Origin: DATDFB01 sp036522835
GTDB taxonomy: Bacteria > Acidobacteriota > Thermoanaerobaculia > Gp7-AA8
DNA length: 64,000 nt
NCBI GenBank assembly: GCA_036522835.1
Contig: DATDFB010000211.1
Span: forward strand, 1-64,000
Direction: 5' to 3'
Part shown: in pieces, positions 1 through 8,369 of the stretch
Position numbering within the stretch: the first letter of the stretch is position 1
How the letters are laid out: every line of letters begins with the position of its first letter
Position numbers and translations under genes: made by a program
The notes under the pieces: generated by a model
Database searches by the model: none
What the model was told of the DNA's origin: nothing
What the model saw: the letters and a program-made list of their open reading frames with translations, nothing else

Positions 1-2106
1 CCGATCGACCAGCGCTCCGACATCTTCTCGTTCGGCTGCATCGTCTACGAGACCGTCACGGGGCAGAAGCCGTTCGAGGGGGAGTCGTTCGTCGATACGC
101 TGCATCAGGTGCTGCACGCGGAGCCGCGGCCGATCGAGCACCCGGACGAGCGCGTGCAGCACGAGGTGCAGCGGCTGATCGGCCGGTGCCTGGTGAAGGA
201 CCGCGAGAACCGTTACCAGTCGCTGCGCGACGTCGCGCTCGACCTGCGCGCCCTGGCGCGCGAGATCGACAGCGCGCCCGTGATCCCGCTCCCGCGCTCG
301 GCGGGCGTCGGCTGGCTCATCGCCGCGTTGGCCATCTGCGTCGGCGCCGCGGTCGTGATGATCTGGCGCGGCCGCACGGCTGCGGCGCCGCCAGGCGCTC
401 TGCATCCCGCCACGCGCATAACCACGAGCGGCAACGTCGGGCACCTCGCCGTCTCGCCCGACGGCCGCTTCGTCGCGTACACGACGGCCGAGGGCGTGCG
501 CCTTCAGCAGATCGCGACTGGAAGCAGCGTCGTCATCTTTCCGTCCCCGCCAAGCACCCACTACGTCGGCATCACGTTTTCGCCCGACTCGAATTACGTG
601 CTGCCGACGAGCTACGAGAAATCGGTTTACGGCAACGTCACGCAGGTCCCGCTCCTCGGCGGGCCGGCCACGGCGCTCGTCCACGACGCCGACACCGCCG
701 CGGCGATCTCGCCCGACGGCACGCGCCTCGCGGTCGTCCGCGACGTGCTGCAGAAAGGCGAGAGCCAGATCCTCGTTACCGCGCGCGACGGCTCGCATGA
801 GCGCGTGCTGGCCACTCTGCAGCTCCCGCAGCATGCGCTCTCGCCGGCGTGGTCGCCGGACGGCAAGCGCATCGCCGTCACGCATGGCCGGAGCCTCTAC
901 ACGATCGACGCGACGACCGGCGCGAAGACCAGCGTGCCGCTGGCGGAGTGGCGCGGGACGATCGACGGCGTGACCTGGAGCGCACGCGGCGACGCGCTGA
1001 TCGTCAGCGCCGTCGACGAGCGCTCCGGCGGACACACGCAGCTGATGCGCGTCGACCTCTCGTCCGGCGCGATCGCGTCGATCACCGACGACGACAACGA
1101 CTACGCCGAGCCGCGCGCCGCCGGCAGCGCGCTCGCCGCGATCCGGATGAAGCGCCAGGCAACGCTTTGGTCGGTCGCGCCGGGAGCGCCGGCCGAGGAG
1201 CTGACCAAAGGCGTCGGAAACTCCGACGGCCTCGAAGGCGTGGCTTGGACACTCGACCACCGCATCGTCTACGCGTCGTCCGCCGCGGGGACGGTCGACC
1301 TCTGGATTGCCAATGCCGACGGCTCGTCGGCGCGGCAACTGACGAACGACGAGGGTACCGAGTCGCGTCCGGTCGTCACAGCGGACGGCACGACGATCGT
1401 TTATTTGTCGCGCTCGCACGGCCAGTCGTCGATCTGGCGGATGAGGCTCGACGGCTCGCAGCGGCGGCCGGTTGTCAGTGCGCCACTCATCTACGAGTTC
1501 GCGGTGACGCCGGACGCGAAAAACGTCGTTTACGACGCCGACTCGACGCTGCAGCGCGTGCCGCTCGACGGCGGCGCGCCAGTGACGATCGCTAGTATGG
1601 GCGTATGGCCGATGTCGCTGCGGGTCACTCCGGACGGCCGCGCGGTGATCTTCTCTGCGCTCGAAGACATCGCGATAAAGCTGTTCCGCGTCCCGATCGG
1701 CGGCGGCCCGGTGACGAAGCTCCTCAACGACCGCGCCACCGACGGCGTGGTCTCGCCGGACGGCAAGCTCCTCGCCTGCACCTTCGGCCTGGCCGAGCCG
1801 TACGGGAGCCTAGCCATCCTTCCCGTAACCGGCGGCGCGCCGACGACGCCGCTGTCACTGAATGGCCACCTCTACCGCTGGAGCCCCGATGGCAAGTCGA
1901 TCGTGTTCGTGAAAGACGAGGGGAAGAAGGAGAACCTCTATCGATTGCCGCTCGACGGCAAGGAGGCGACGCCGATCACGAAGTTCACCAACGGGAGCAT
2001 CGCGAACTTCGCCTGGTCGCCGGACGGGACGCGCATCGTACTGACGCATTCGCAGCAGACGCGGGATGTGGTGTTGTGGAGTGCGCCGGCCATGCCGGCG
2101 CTCTGA
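1..2106 (+). CDS. Ser/Thr protein kinase with C-terminal TolB/PD40 propeller (5' end missing)
   Basis: The gene is already open at base 1. The first visible residues (DQRSDIFSFGCIVYE, then TGQKPFEG) are subdomain IX of a Hanks-type Ser/Thr kinase, and CLVKDRENRYQS is the end of the kinase domain. A hydrophobic segment at about visible residues 101-122 is a single membrane anchor. It is followed by a long region of repeated SPDG / WSPDG strands, which is a TolB/WD40-like (PD40) beta-propeller, probably outside the membrane. This cytoplasmic kinase-TM-propeller architecture is common in Acidobacteriota. The last codons and the stop lie in a 62-bp dispersed palindromic repeat, so the natural C-terminus may have been remodelled. 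The substrate is unknown. Confidence 0.9.
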   Translation, partial: PIDQRSDIFSFGCIVYETVTGQKPFEGESFVDTLHQVLHAEPRPIEHPDERVQHEVQRLIGRCLVKDRENRYQSLRDVALDLRALAREIDSAPVIPLPRSAGVGWLIAALAICVGAAVVMIWRGRTAAAPPGALHPATRITTSGNVGHLAVSPDGRFVAYTTAEGVRLQQIATGSSVVIFPSPPSTHYVGITFSPDSNYVLPTSYEKSVYGNVTQVPLLGGPATALVHDADTAAAISPDGTRLAVVRDVLQKGESQILVTARDGSHERVLATLQLPQHALSPAWSPDGKRIAVTHGRSLYTIDATTGAKTSVPLAEWRGTIDGVTWSARGDALIVSAVDERSGGHTQLMRVDLSSGAIASITDDDNDYAEPRAAGSALAAIRMKRQATLWSVAPGAPAEELTKGVGNSDGLEGVAWTLDHRIVYASSAAGTVDLWIANADGSSARQLTNDEGTESRPVVTADGTTIVYLSRSHGQSSIWRMRLDGSQRRPVVSAPLIYEFAVTPDAKNVVYDADSTLQRVPLDGGAPVTIASMGVWPMSLRVTPDGRAVIFSALEDIAIKLFRVPIGGGPVTKLLNDRATDGVVSPDGKLLACTFGLAEPYGSLAILPVTGGAPTTPLSLNGHLYRWSPDGKSIVFVKDEGKKENLYRLPLDGKEATPITKFTNGSIANFAWSPDGTRIVLTHSQQTRDVVLWSAPAMPAL

Positions 2107-2137
2107 CAGCGGCGGCATGGCCGCCGCACTCCAGATC
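2076..2137. repeat. 62-bp dispersed inverted repeat, copy 1
   Basis: Two nested GC-rich palindromes (core GGCCATGCC with CCGCCG/CGGCGG flanks). The element is the exact reverse complement of 52548-52609. It sits between the convergent kinase and TonB-like genes, so it could act as a bidirectional terminator, and it contributes the kinase stop codon. Confidence 0.85.
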
Positions 2138-3365
2138 AATTCGGCGGCGTCAAGCTCACCGTCACGCTGTAAATCACGGCCACCGGCTGGCCCGCGCGCG
2201 TCGCCGGCCGGAACTCCCAGCGGCTCAGCGCGTCGGCGATCATGCGGTCGGCGGCGGGGCTCAAGCCCAGCATCGGCTTCACCTCGATCACCTTGCCACT
2301 GGCGTCGATCGTCACTTCGGCCGCGCCGATCTTGCGCGCGCCGGCGAGCTCCGGCGGGTACGGCACCGCGCCGCGCACCAGCGCCACCGGCGCGGCCACG
2401 TCGCCGCCGACCTTGTAGATCTGCTGGCCCGTGGCCGTCTTCTGCTTCGTCACCGACGGATGCGCCTGCAGCTCGGGCGGGAGGAACGACTGCGCCAGCG
2501 TGTCGAGGTCGAGCACGCGCGTCCAAGCGTTGTCGTCGTACACGATGTCTTCCTCGAACGAGCCGGTGATCGGCTTCGCCCAACTGTCGCGGTTGAACGT
2601 CTTGTCCGCGCCGGCGCTGATGATCCGGAAGTGCTGCCCCTCGGGATCGACGAACGAGACCTCCAGCGCCGTCCCCCACTCGTCGAGCACGCGCGGGATG
2701 CGCGCGGCGCGCACCGACCGCGAGACCACGCGTGCTTTGAGGAAGCGCTCCGAGAGCGCCCTCACCCTGTCCTGCGTGATCCGCTCGCGGACGATGTCGG
2801 CGAACTTCGGATCTTTCTTCAGCGCCTCCGCCTCGATCTCGTTGATGCGCAGCCACGCCCACGCGTTCGAGACCGTGTTGATCTCGCGGTAGACGTCGCC
2901 GCGCAGAAACGCCGTCGGCAGCGACTGCTCGCTCTTCTGCGCCTCGGACACGAAGCCGGCAAGCCACGAGCGGTTCGTGCGCACGAACGCGCCCGCGACG
3001 ATCACGCAGTCGGCCGCGAGCGACGTCGTGTCGGCCTTCGCCGCCCACGTGCTCTCCTCGAACGTCTTGTCGCTGCCGGCGCCGGCGATGCGATAGCCGA
3101 ACTTCGGATCGACCTCGATGCGGTACGGCGTCCCCCACGGGTCGCGCAGTTGATGGATGTCGACGGCGAGGATGCCGGCGGTCTCGCTGTCGGCGGCGCC
3201 GACGCGGTACGTCCCCTGCGTCAGCTTCTGATACTCCATCGCCGTGGCAAGCTGCTGCATCGTGGCGAGGTTAAGCAGCCCCTGCTGGAGCGAGTCGTCG
3301 CTCGGCTGTTGCGCGAGCGCGGCGGTGGCGGCGGCGAGAAGAATCGCGGTAATGGTCAGACGCAT
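2136..3365 (-). CDS. Secreted/periplasmic protein with GspG-like segments and a C-terminal TonB domain
   Basis: 409 residues. The N-terminus has a signal peptide (MRLTITAILLAAATAALAQ). Two segments resemble the C-terminal part of type II secretion pseudopilin GspG. The first is around residue 75 (DPWGTPYRI, then AGSDKTF) and the second is a degenerate copy around residue 230 (DEWGTALEV, then AGADKTF). The last ~80 residues (PYPPELAGARKIG...WEFRPATRAG) form a TonB C-terminal domain. The start overlaps the end of the upstream esterase gene by 10 bp, so the two are probably co-transcribed. No TonB-type TM anchor is seen, so it is unlikely to be a classical energy transducer. The function is unknown. 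Confidence 0.75.
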   Translation of the reverse strand: MRLTITAILLAAATAALAQQPSDDSLQQGLLNLATMQQLATAMEYQKLTQGTYRVGAADSETAGILAVDIHQLRDPWGTPYRIEVDPKFGYRIAGAGSDKTFEESTWAAKADTTSLAADCVIVAGAFVRTNRSWLAGFVSEAQKSEQSLPTAFLRGDVYREINTVSNAWAWLRINEIEAEALKKDPKFADIVRERITQDRVRALSERFLKARVVSRSVRAARIPRVLDEWGTALEVSFVDPEGQHFRIISAGADKTFNRDSWAKPITGSFEEDIVYDDNAWTRVLDLDTLAQSFLPPELQAHPSVTKQKTATGQQIYKVGGDVAAPVALVRGAVPYPPELAGARKIGAAEVTIDASGKVIEVKPMLGLSPAADRMIADALSRWEFRPATRAGQPVAVIYSVTVSLTPPN

Positions 3366-3973
3366 CGTTTTCGGATCTCTTTGGCGACCTCTACGACGGA
3401 TGAGAGCAGGCTATGGTTCCCGCCCGGCACGGCCACGAAGCGCGAGCCCGCCGCCGCGTGCGGCCGCCAGCGCTGCCAGACGGCCTCGACGCGCTCGAAC
3501 GGCAGAGTCTCGTCCGCGATTCCCATGAAGATCGTGACCGGCACCGGCGGCGCGTCGCGGTCGGCGCCGGCGCGGGCGATCTGCTCGAAAAACGCGCGGT
3601 GAATCGGCGCGTTCATATTGCGCGCATGGTTGAAGACTTCGATGGGATCGCCGGCCGGAATGTGCTCGATCCAAAGCTCCGCCACGCCGAGGGCCGGCGC
3701 GATGAGGATCAGCGGCCGAGCGATGCCGCGGCGGACGACCTCGAGCGCGACGAGCGCGCCGAGGGAGCTGCCGACGACGGCGCAGGAATCGATGGCGCGG
3801 CCGGTGGCGAGGCCGAGCGCCACCATCGCCTCGAAGTCGAGTTGCTCGAACGAGGGGACGTTGAGGTCCGGCGTCACCAGCTCGACGTCAGGCGCGAGAA
3901 GCTCGCGCAGGGTGCGGACTTTCTCGCTGTTCGGCGAGCTGGCGAAGCCGTGGAAGTAAAGAACTCGTGTCAT
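3356..3973 (-). CDS. Alpha/beta-hydrolase, YqiA-type esterase
   Basis: 205 residues, the usual size for the YqiA/UPF0227 family. The N-terminal LYFHGFASSP gives the HG oxyanion motif. The nucleophile elbow is GSSLG with Ser70, and the catalytic His is H187 in GGNHSLL. No signal peptide is present, so it is probably a cytoplasmic esterase; the substrate cannot be read from the sequence. The ATG at 3973 lies at the edge of a GTGTCAT-type intergenic repeat, and the 3' end overlaps the next gene by 10 bp. Confidence 0.8.
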   Translation of the reverse strand: MTRVLYFHGFASSPNSEKVRTLRELLAPDVELVTPDLNVPSFEQLDFEAMVALGLATGRAIDSCAVVGSSLGALVALEVVRRGIARPLILIAPALGVAELWIEHIPAGDPIEVFNHARNMNAPIHRAFFEQIARAGADRDAPPVPVTIFMGIADETLPFERVEAVWQRWRPHAAAGSRFVAVPGGNHSLLSSVVEVAKEIRKRCV

Positions 3974-4041
3974 CCCGAAGCGAAGCGACGGACCCCCTGG
4001 CGCAGGGGATCCTTCGCCGTCGTTGCGGCTCAGGATGACAC
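3968..4041. repeat. GTGTCATCC...GGATGACAC inverted repeat, copy 1
   Basis: Imperfect ~74-bp inverted repeat. Terminal GTGTCATCC pairs with GGATGACAC, and an internal ACCCCCTGG/CAGGGG hairpin is present. The same design occurs at 42344-42417. Related GTCATCC-type elements are widespread in GC-rich soil bacteria (general knowledge). This copy fills the space between the esterase start and the stop of the upstream gene. Confidence 0.75.
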
Positions 4042-4042
4042 G

Positions 4043-4654
4043 TCAGCCCCGGGGCCGCTCCTCGTCCCGAACGATATCGCGTTCGCGCACCGTCCGGACG
4101 GGGCGCTCGACGTCCATGCCGCCGCCGTCGTTCACCAGCTCCTCGAAAAGCGAGCGGTAGTGCAGCACGGCCTGGCGGAGATCCTCCGTCGAGCGCGTCT
4201 CCCGCTCGATGATGCCGTGGCCGGCGCGGTAGTGCTCGACGACGCGCGGGTGCTTGACCGAGAGCAGCGCCGCGTGCTTCTCGAACTCGGCGATCGGATA
4301 GCCGCGCGTGCGCATCACGTCAGTGATGAGCTCGTCGGCCTCGACGACCGCCGTCGTCGGCCGCTCCACGAAGCGCGCCTCGATCTTCCGCCATTCGTCG
4401 CGGTAGCGGTCGCGCTCCGCCGCCGTCAGCGGCCGGATGTCGAAGCTCTTCGCCTCCTCGGCGCGCGCAACGAGCTCGTTCTCCGCGCGCGAGCGGCTGC
4501 CGGCCTCTTCCACCGTGCGGTCGTACTCGCGGCCGAAGTGGTCGCGCAGCGCCGCGGTACGGCTGCGGCGCACGCCGGCAGCGATGAGCCCGATGATCAG
4601 TAGGACCGCCACGGCCGCCGCGGCAATCCAGATCCATTGCGGGTTGATGTTCAT
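4043..4654 (-). CDS. Single-pass membrane protein of unknown function
   Basis: 203 residues from the ATG at 4654. That ATG has a GGAGG seven bases upstream, so I prefer it to the GTG two codons earlier. An N-terminal TM helix (about residues 5-28) is followed by RRSR and a charged, helical, probably coiled-coil cytoplasmic domain rich in Arg and Glu (DHFGREYDRTVEEAG, then LTAAERDRYRDEW). Small anchored proteins of this kind are common in Acidobacteriota. I do not recognise a characterised family. The stop codon directly abuts a GTGTCATCC repeat. Confidence 0.65.
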   Translation of the reverse strand: MNINPQWIWIAAAAVAVLLIIGLIAAGVRRSRTAALRDHFGREYDRTVEEAGSRSRAENELVARAEEAKSFDIRPLTAAERDRYRDEWRKIEARFVERPTTAVVEADELITDVMRTRGYPIAEFEKHAALLSVKHPRVVEHYRAGHGIIERETRSTEDLRQAVLHYRSLFEELVNDGGGMDVERPVRTVRERDIVRDEERPRG

Positions 4655-4721
4655 GAACACACCTCCGCGAAAGGAGGATCAAAGGATGTGCCCGAAATGC
4701 GCGACAGTGCAGGTCGGGCGC

Positions 4722-4937
4722 TCAGTGCCGCTTCGCGCCGGCTGCCTCGCGTTTGGCGATTAACTCGCGGACGGCAGGGACGAGCTCGTGCGGGACGTCC
4801 ATCACGGTCTGGGTCGGATCTTCGAATGCCGCCTCGTCCTCGGCAACCGCTTCTTCCTCGGTTTGTCGGTCGTAATGCGCCAGAACACGCTTGACGCGTT
4901 CGCCGTCCCAGCCAGGTGGAAACTTGGTCTGCTTCAT
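4722..4937 (-). CDS. Small antitoxin-like protein
   Basis: 71 residues, very acidic in the middle (EEEAVAEDEAAFEDP), with an N-terminal KFPPGWDGERVKRVLAHYD segment. It resembles small putative antitoxins encoded next to BrnT/DUF4258-type toxins (family recognition by eye, moderate). Its ATG overlaps the TGA of the degraded upstream gene in an ATGA arrangement, the usual coupling in toxin-antitoxin operons. With the toxin gene broken, this is probably an orphan antitoxin. Confidence 0.55.
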   Translation of the reverse strand: MKQTKFPPGWDGERVKRVLAHYDRQTEEEAVAEDEAAFEDPTQTVMDVPHELVPAVRELIAKREAAGAKRH

Positions 4938-5159
4938 CGGTTCATCTTCTTACGCCGGCGGCTTCGATACGGCCAAGTATCTTCCGCCGCCAGTCTTACC
5001 AATTGCAATGCGAGAACCCTCCCGTCCCGGGCGATCCTCCCCTGCACTCTCGATAACTTCTGCGACCTCCAGTTCGTCAACGTCGTGGTTGAAAATGTGG
5101 GGATCGCCCGTTTCCGGGTCAATGTTTTTGCGTACCACCGACTCGGCGCGCCGCGGCAA
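4934..5159 (-). pseudogene. Degraded BrnT/DUF4258-like toxin
   Basis: One frame (TTG at 5159 or a nearby GTG, to 4950) encodes HIFNHDVDELEVAEVIE, then RIAIGKTGGGRYLAV. This resembles the core of BrnT/DUF4258-like RelE-fold toxins. The frame then stops prematurely. A second frame ending at 4934 carries the basic tail SRRRKKMNR and overlaps the antitoxin ATG exactly as an intact operon would. The expected final strands are missing, so I infer a frameshift with a small deletion. The start codon is uncertain. Confidence 0.45.
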
Positions 5160-5208
5160 CCGGCAGGCACAAGCTCAGTTTGTCGGTCGTAATGACCTTC
5201 GCGCTACT

Positions 5209-6336
5209 ATGAGCCGATCAACGTCGATGAGCGACCGCAAACAAGCAATTGACCGTGGTCTGGATTTTATCTACCAGACTGCGCGCAAGGCGGCGAACTT
5301 CGAGGAGTATGGGTTCGATTACCTCGGCTGCTTTCACTGCCTGGCATCGACGTCAAAGGACAGGGAGTTGCGCAAAAAGGCCCTGGACATGGGCCGCGAG
5401 CGCGCGCATCAGTGGCGCCGCCGGAATGCCAAGGTGCAGCGCAACCCTCAAGCGGACGATATTGCGAACCTTGTTTCCGGGAGTTACTCCGCGCACAGTT
5501 TGGGTGTGCCCGACAACCAATTGAAGCAAGACCTGCGCAGGGCAGCGGCCAAGTTCACGGCCGTTGATTACTACTACTTCGATCCCGCTACGGAGTCTCC
5601 GCCGGGCGATGTTCCAAATGAATGCGACTGCGGAGCTTCGAATCCGCGAGGCCGCAAAACGTGTCAACACTGCAAGAGACGCTTGACGATGATGACTCGG
5701 TATGCGGTTTGGCAGGATGCATTGATTCGGACCTACATGGGCGAACGCTACGGCGTGCGTTTGGGAGCGTCTTATGCGGAGGTCATCCAATGGCTGCCCT
5801 CGATGCGTCCCTATCCTCCATTTGTCAATACCGACGACATGCAGTTTTACGATGCCGTGTATGCGGTGACGCACGTCGTCTACACGCTGAACAGTTATAG
5901 TTGTTACCAGTTATCGCCGCGATGGCTGCCCGCTGAATATTCATTCCTGAAGCAGAACCTCGTGCGGGCGATCGCCATGGACGACCCCGAGACCATGGGC
6001 GAGTTTCTCGATGCTCTGAAATCTTTTGGACTCGCCGAGGATCATCCGCTCATTCGAAAAGGCGTCGACTTCTTGCTCGCCACACAAAACCCGGATGGAA
6101 GTTGGGGAGATGTCGATGCCGACGATATTTACCAGCGTTATCACCCTACTTGGACGGCGGTCGACGGGTTGCGCGAATACGCATGGCGCGGTCGGCGATT
6201 GTGCTTCCCGGCATTAGCCGGCCGGCTCAACCGAGGACCGGTTCCTCGCCGTTCCCCCTCCGTGGCGCCACCCGGCGCAGCATGGAGCGGCCCTGCACCA
6301 GCGCGACGCCGGCGAGGATCGTGGCCATGGCGGTGA
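5209..6336 (+). CDS. Alpha/alpha-toroid (prenyltransferase/squalene-cyclase-like) protein with a Cys cluster
   Basis: About 375 residues from the ATG at 5209; an ATG at 5227 is equally possible. A Cys4 cluster (CDCGASNPRGRKTCQHC, around residues 140-156) looks like a zinc ribbon. Near the end, LATQNPDGSWGD matches the QxxDGSW signature of squalene-hopene cyclase-type toroids. The sequence has only one clear repeat and lacks a DxDD motif, so it is not a real cyclase. The recognisable protein ends around WTAVDGLREYAWRGRR (about 6193). The remaining ~47 codons run opposite the 3' end of the EamA gene and are probably read-through after loss of the native stop. Base composition is visibly lower in GC than the neighbours, suggesting acquisition. 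Confidence 0.6.
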   Translation: MSRSTSMSDRKQAIDRGLDFIYQTARKAANFEEYGFDYLGCFHCLASTSKDRELRKKALDMGRERAHQWRRRNAKVQRNPQADDIANLVSGSYSAHSLGVPDNQLKQDLRRAAAKFTAVDYYYFDPATESPPGDVPNECDCGASNPRGRKTCQHCKRRLTMMTRYAVWQDALIRTYMGERYGVRLGASYAEVIQWLPSMRPYPPFVNTDDMQFYDAVYAVTHVVYTLNSYSCYQLSPRWLPAEYSFLKQNLVRAIAMDDPETMGEFLDALKSFGLAEDHPLIRKGVDFLLATQNPDGSWGDVDADDIYQRYHPTWTAVDGLREYAWRGRRLCFPALAGRLNRGPVPRRSPSVAPPGAAWSGPAPARRRRGSWPWR

Positions 6337-7165
6337 TCGAGACCCACGTCAGGCGCTCGTTGAGGACGAGCCATCCCAGGATCACCGCGACGACGGGATT
6401 GACGTAGGAGTAGAGCGAGAGCGTCGTCGTGCGGAGGCTGCGCATCGCGTAGATGTACGCGGTGAAGGCGATGACGGAGCCGAAGATCATCAGGTAGAGC
6501 AGCGCGAACAGCGTGCGCGCCGTGACGTGGAAGCGCGGCAGCTCGCCCAAGGCCAGGCCGATGACGCCGACGATGGCGCCGCCGGCGAAGGCCTGCAGCG
6601 CGGACGACATCAGCGGCGGCACGTTGGCGAGGTTGTACTTGCCGCGCGACGTCCCGTACTGCCAGCCGACGCAGCCGATCTGGATGGCCACCGCGCCGAG
6701 GATGAAGCGGTGGTCGAACGCGCCGCCGGCGCCGCCGGGCGTGACGAGTAGGGCCACGCCGACGAAGCCGATGATCATCCCGCCGAGGCTGCGGCGCTGC
6801 ACGCGCTCGCCGCCGGCGCGCATCGCCTCCATGACCGTGGCCCAGAACGGCGCCGTGGCGACGAGGAGCGCGGCGATGCCGCTCGGCACCCACTGCTCGG
6901 CCCAGACCACGCTCAAGTTGCCGAGGCCGACGAGGAGCAGGCCGACGAGCACGATCTCGCCGAGCGTGCGGCGGTCGCGCGGGATGCGGTCGCCCCGCAG
7001 CGTGGCGATGGCGAACAGAATGACGCCCGCGCCGAGGTAGCGCGCCGCGGTGAGGAGCAGCGGCGGGATCGTCTCCACGGCGATGCGGATGAAGAGGTAC
7101 GTCGTCCCCCAGACGATGCAGACGGTGGCGAAGGCGGCGAAGGCCACGGCGCGCTCGTGTTTCAC
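6227..7165 (-). CDS. EamA/DMT-superfamily permease
   Basis: 312 residues with ten hydrophobic segments in two EamA halves. The first includes CIVWGTTYLFIRIAVETIPP and the second includes AYIYAMRSLRTTTLSLYSYVNPVVA, both typical of drug/metabolite exporters (RhaT/YdcZ-like). I place the start at the GTG at 7165. It overlaps the stop of the upstream Lrp gene in a GTGA and has GGGGGAG just upstream; a longer start at 7195 would overlap more. Co-transcription with an Lrp/AsnC regulator suggests export of an amino acid or related metabolite under feedback control. The substrate is not identifiable. Confidence 0.85.
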   Translation of the reverse strand: MKHERAVAFAAFATVCIVWGTTYLFIRIAVETIPPLLLTAARYLGAGVILFAIATLRGDRIPRDRRTLGEIVLVGLLLVGLGNLSVVWAEQWVPSGIAALLVATAPFWATVMEAMRAGGERVQRRSLGGMIIGFVGVALLVTPGGAGGAFDHRFILGAVAIQIGCVGWQYGTSRGKYNLANVPPLMSSALQAFAGGAIVGVIGLALGELPRFHVTARTLFALLYLMIFGSVIAFTAYIYAMRSLRTTTLSLYSYVNPVVAVILGWLVLNERLTWVSITAMATILAGVALVQGRSMLRRVAPRRGNGEEPVLG

Positions 7166-7635
7166 AGGTTCTCCCCCAGCGTCACGCCGCCGCACTTTTC
7201 GAAATGCGTCTTCATCACGATGGTCGTGCGCGTCGAGAGCGACAGGGGCGGCTCGGCGAGCTTCGATACCAGCGTGTTCAACGAGGCAATCGAGCCGGTG
7301 CGCACTTTGATCAGGAAGCAGTCGTCGCCGGCCACGGTGTGGGCCTCGACGACCTCATCGCTCTTCATCAGCGCTTCGAACGCCTTCTCCCCTTTCGGCG
7401 AGAGCTTCGGGCCGCGCGCCGCGACGAAGGCGGTGATGGTGCGGCCTAGAGCGGCGGGATCGAGGACGATGGTGGTGCCGCGGATGACGCCGCTGCGCTC
7501 GAGGCGGGCCACGCGCTCGGCGACGGCGGAGCGGGAGAGGCCGACCAGGTCCGCGAGCTCGGTGGAGGGAAGGCGGCCGTCGCGGAGGAGGACGTCGATG
7601 ATGTGGAGATCGACTTCATCGACTTCGACTGCCAT
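7162..7635 (-). CDS. Lrp/AsnC-family transcriptional regulator
   Basis: 157 residues. An N-terminal winged HTH (about residues 8-60: LADLVGLSRSAVAERVARLERSGVI) is followed by an AsnC-type ligand-binding RAM domain (VEAHTVAGDDCFLIKVRT). Both size and layout are canonical. It is translationally coupled to the downstream EamA exporter, so it probably controls that gene and itself in response to an amino acid. A TACACT hexamer lies only six bases upstream of the ATG and there is no SD, which suggests a leaderless transcript. Confidence 0.92.
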   Translation of the reverse strand: MAVEVDEVDLHIIDVLLRDGRLPSTELADLVGLSRSAVAERVARLERSGVIRGTTIVLDPAALGRTITAFVAARGPKLSPKGEKAFEALMKSDEVVEAHTVAGDDCFLIKVRTGSIASLNTLVSKLAEPPLSLSTRTTIVMKTHFEKCGGVTLGENL

Positions 7636-7641
7636 GACGGC

Positions 7642-7647
7642 AGTGTA
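7642..7647 (-). promoter_or_regulatory. Candidate -10 box (TACACT), leaderless start of the lrp-like gene
   Basis: TACACT read on the minus strand, six bases before the ATG, with no Shine-Dalgarno in between. No convincing -35 is visible. It is one of seven similar placements in the window. Confidence 0.5.
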
Positions 7648-7693
7648 CCACCAACTTGACGGTTATTTCAGCCGTTTACCGACAGTTTGCCGG

Positions 7694-8017
7694 TCAAACA
7701 GCCGCTACGGCGGCAGGTTGATCATGCATGGGGTTGATGGCGCTCCGCCGCGGGTAGACGTACTCGCCGCGCTGCTCGACACAGCGGAGGAGGTCGCGCT
7801 GCAGGTACTCGATCTTGATGACGCCATCGCGGTCGTGCAGGAGGCGCCGCAGCGCGGCCCGTCTGAGGACGACCGAGCGCAGACGCATCGGGCCGCGGAT
7901 GGCGTAGCGGAGGTTCTCCCGGTCGTCGCTGCAGACGCGCACCACGCGCGCGTTCAGCACGCTCACGATCTCCTCCGCCAGTTTCGTTTCATCCATGGAC
8001 TTGATGGCCCTGCTCAT
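7694..8017 (-). CDS. Small conserved protein of unknown function
   Basis: 107 residues from the ATG at 8017, chosen because GGGAGGG lies four bases upstream. The sequence (EIVSVLNARVVRVCSDDREN, then LRSVVLRRAALRRLL, then VKIEYLQRDLL-like) is basic and compact, with no signal peptide or TM. Similar small proteins occur in Acidobacteriota (recollection, not a search). The DNA composition and strong RBS support a real gene. No function can be assigned. It is divergent from the ferredoxin gene. Confidence 0.6.
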   Translation of the reverse strand: MSRAIKSMDETKLAEEIVSVLNARVVRVCSDDRENLRYAIRGPMRLRSVVLRRAALRRLLHDRDGVIKIEYLQRDLLRCVEQRGEYVYPRRSAINPMHDQPAAVAAV

Positions 8018-8084
8018 GATCCCTCCCATGTGTCGCATACATAGACGACGCAGAATGGCGAAAGTTTCTCGGAGACAATGTTGC

Positions 8085-8369
8085 ATGCGCGTGACGTTTA
8101 CACCGCTGGCGAAAACGGCCGAGGCAAAAACGGACGAGACGATCCTCGACGTGGCCCGTCGCGCCGGCGTTCCGCTGGGCAACTCCTGCGGCGGCATCGG
8201 CGTCTGCTCGCGCTGCAAGGTGCGCGTCATCGCCGGCGCCGAGAGCTTGACCGCGCCGACGAGCGTCGAGACGCGCTTCGCCCAGGCCCGCGGCTTCGCC
8301 GCGGACGAGCGGATGGCCTGTCAGGCCGTCGTCCGGGACGACTGCGAGATCACCACGTCGTACTGGTAG
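8085..8369 (+). CDS. [2Fe-2S] ferredoxin, adrenodoxin-like cysteine spacing
   Basis: 94 residues. Cluster ligands are C35, C41, C44 and C79 (NSCGGIGVCSRCKV...ERMACQ). This is the CX5CX2C...C spacing of bacterial/adrenodoxin-type ferredoxins rather than the plant CX4C spacing. It is probably a cytoplasmic one-electron carrier. The ATG at 8085 has GGAGA about ten bases upstream. It stands alone, divergent from a small unknown gene, so the redox partner is not indicated. The stop codon is immediately followed by a strong hairpin. Confidence 0.88.
   Translation: MRVTFTPLAKTAEAKTDETILDVARRAGVPLGNSCGGIGVCSRCKVRVIAGAESLTAPTSVETRFAQARGFAADERMACQAVVRDDCEITTSYW

Noticed and set aside
5209..6193. Squalene-hopene or terpene cyclase
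   Set aside because: Only one QW-type motif, no DxDD acid, half the expected length.
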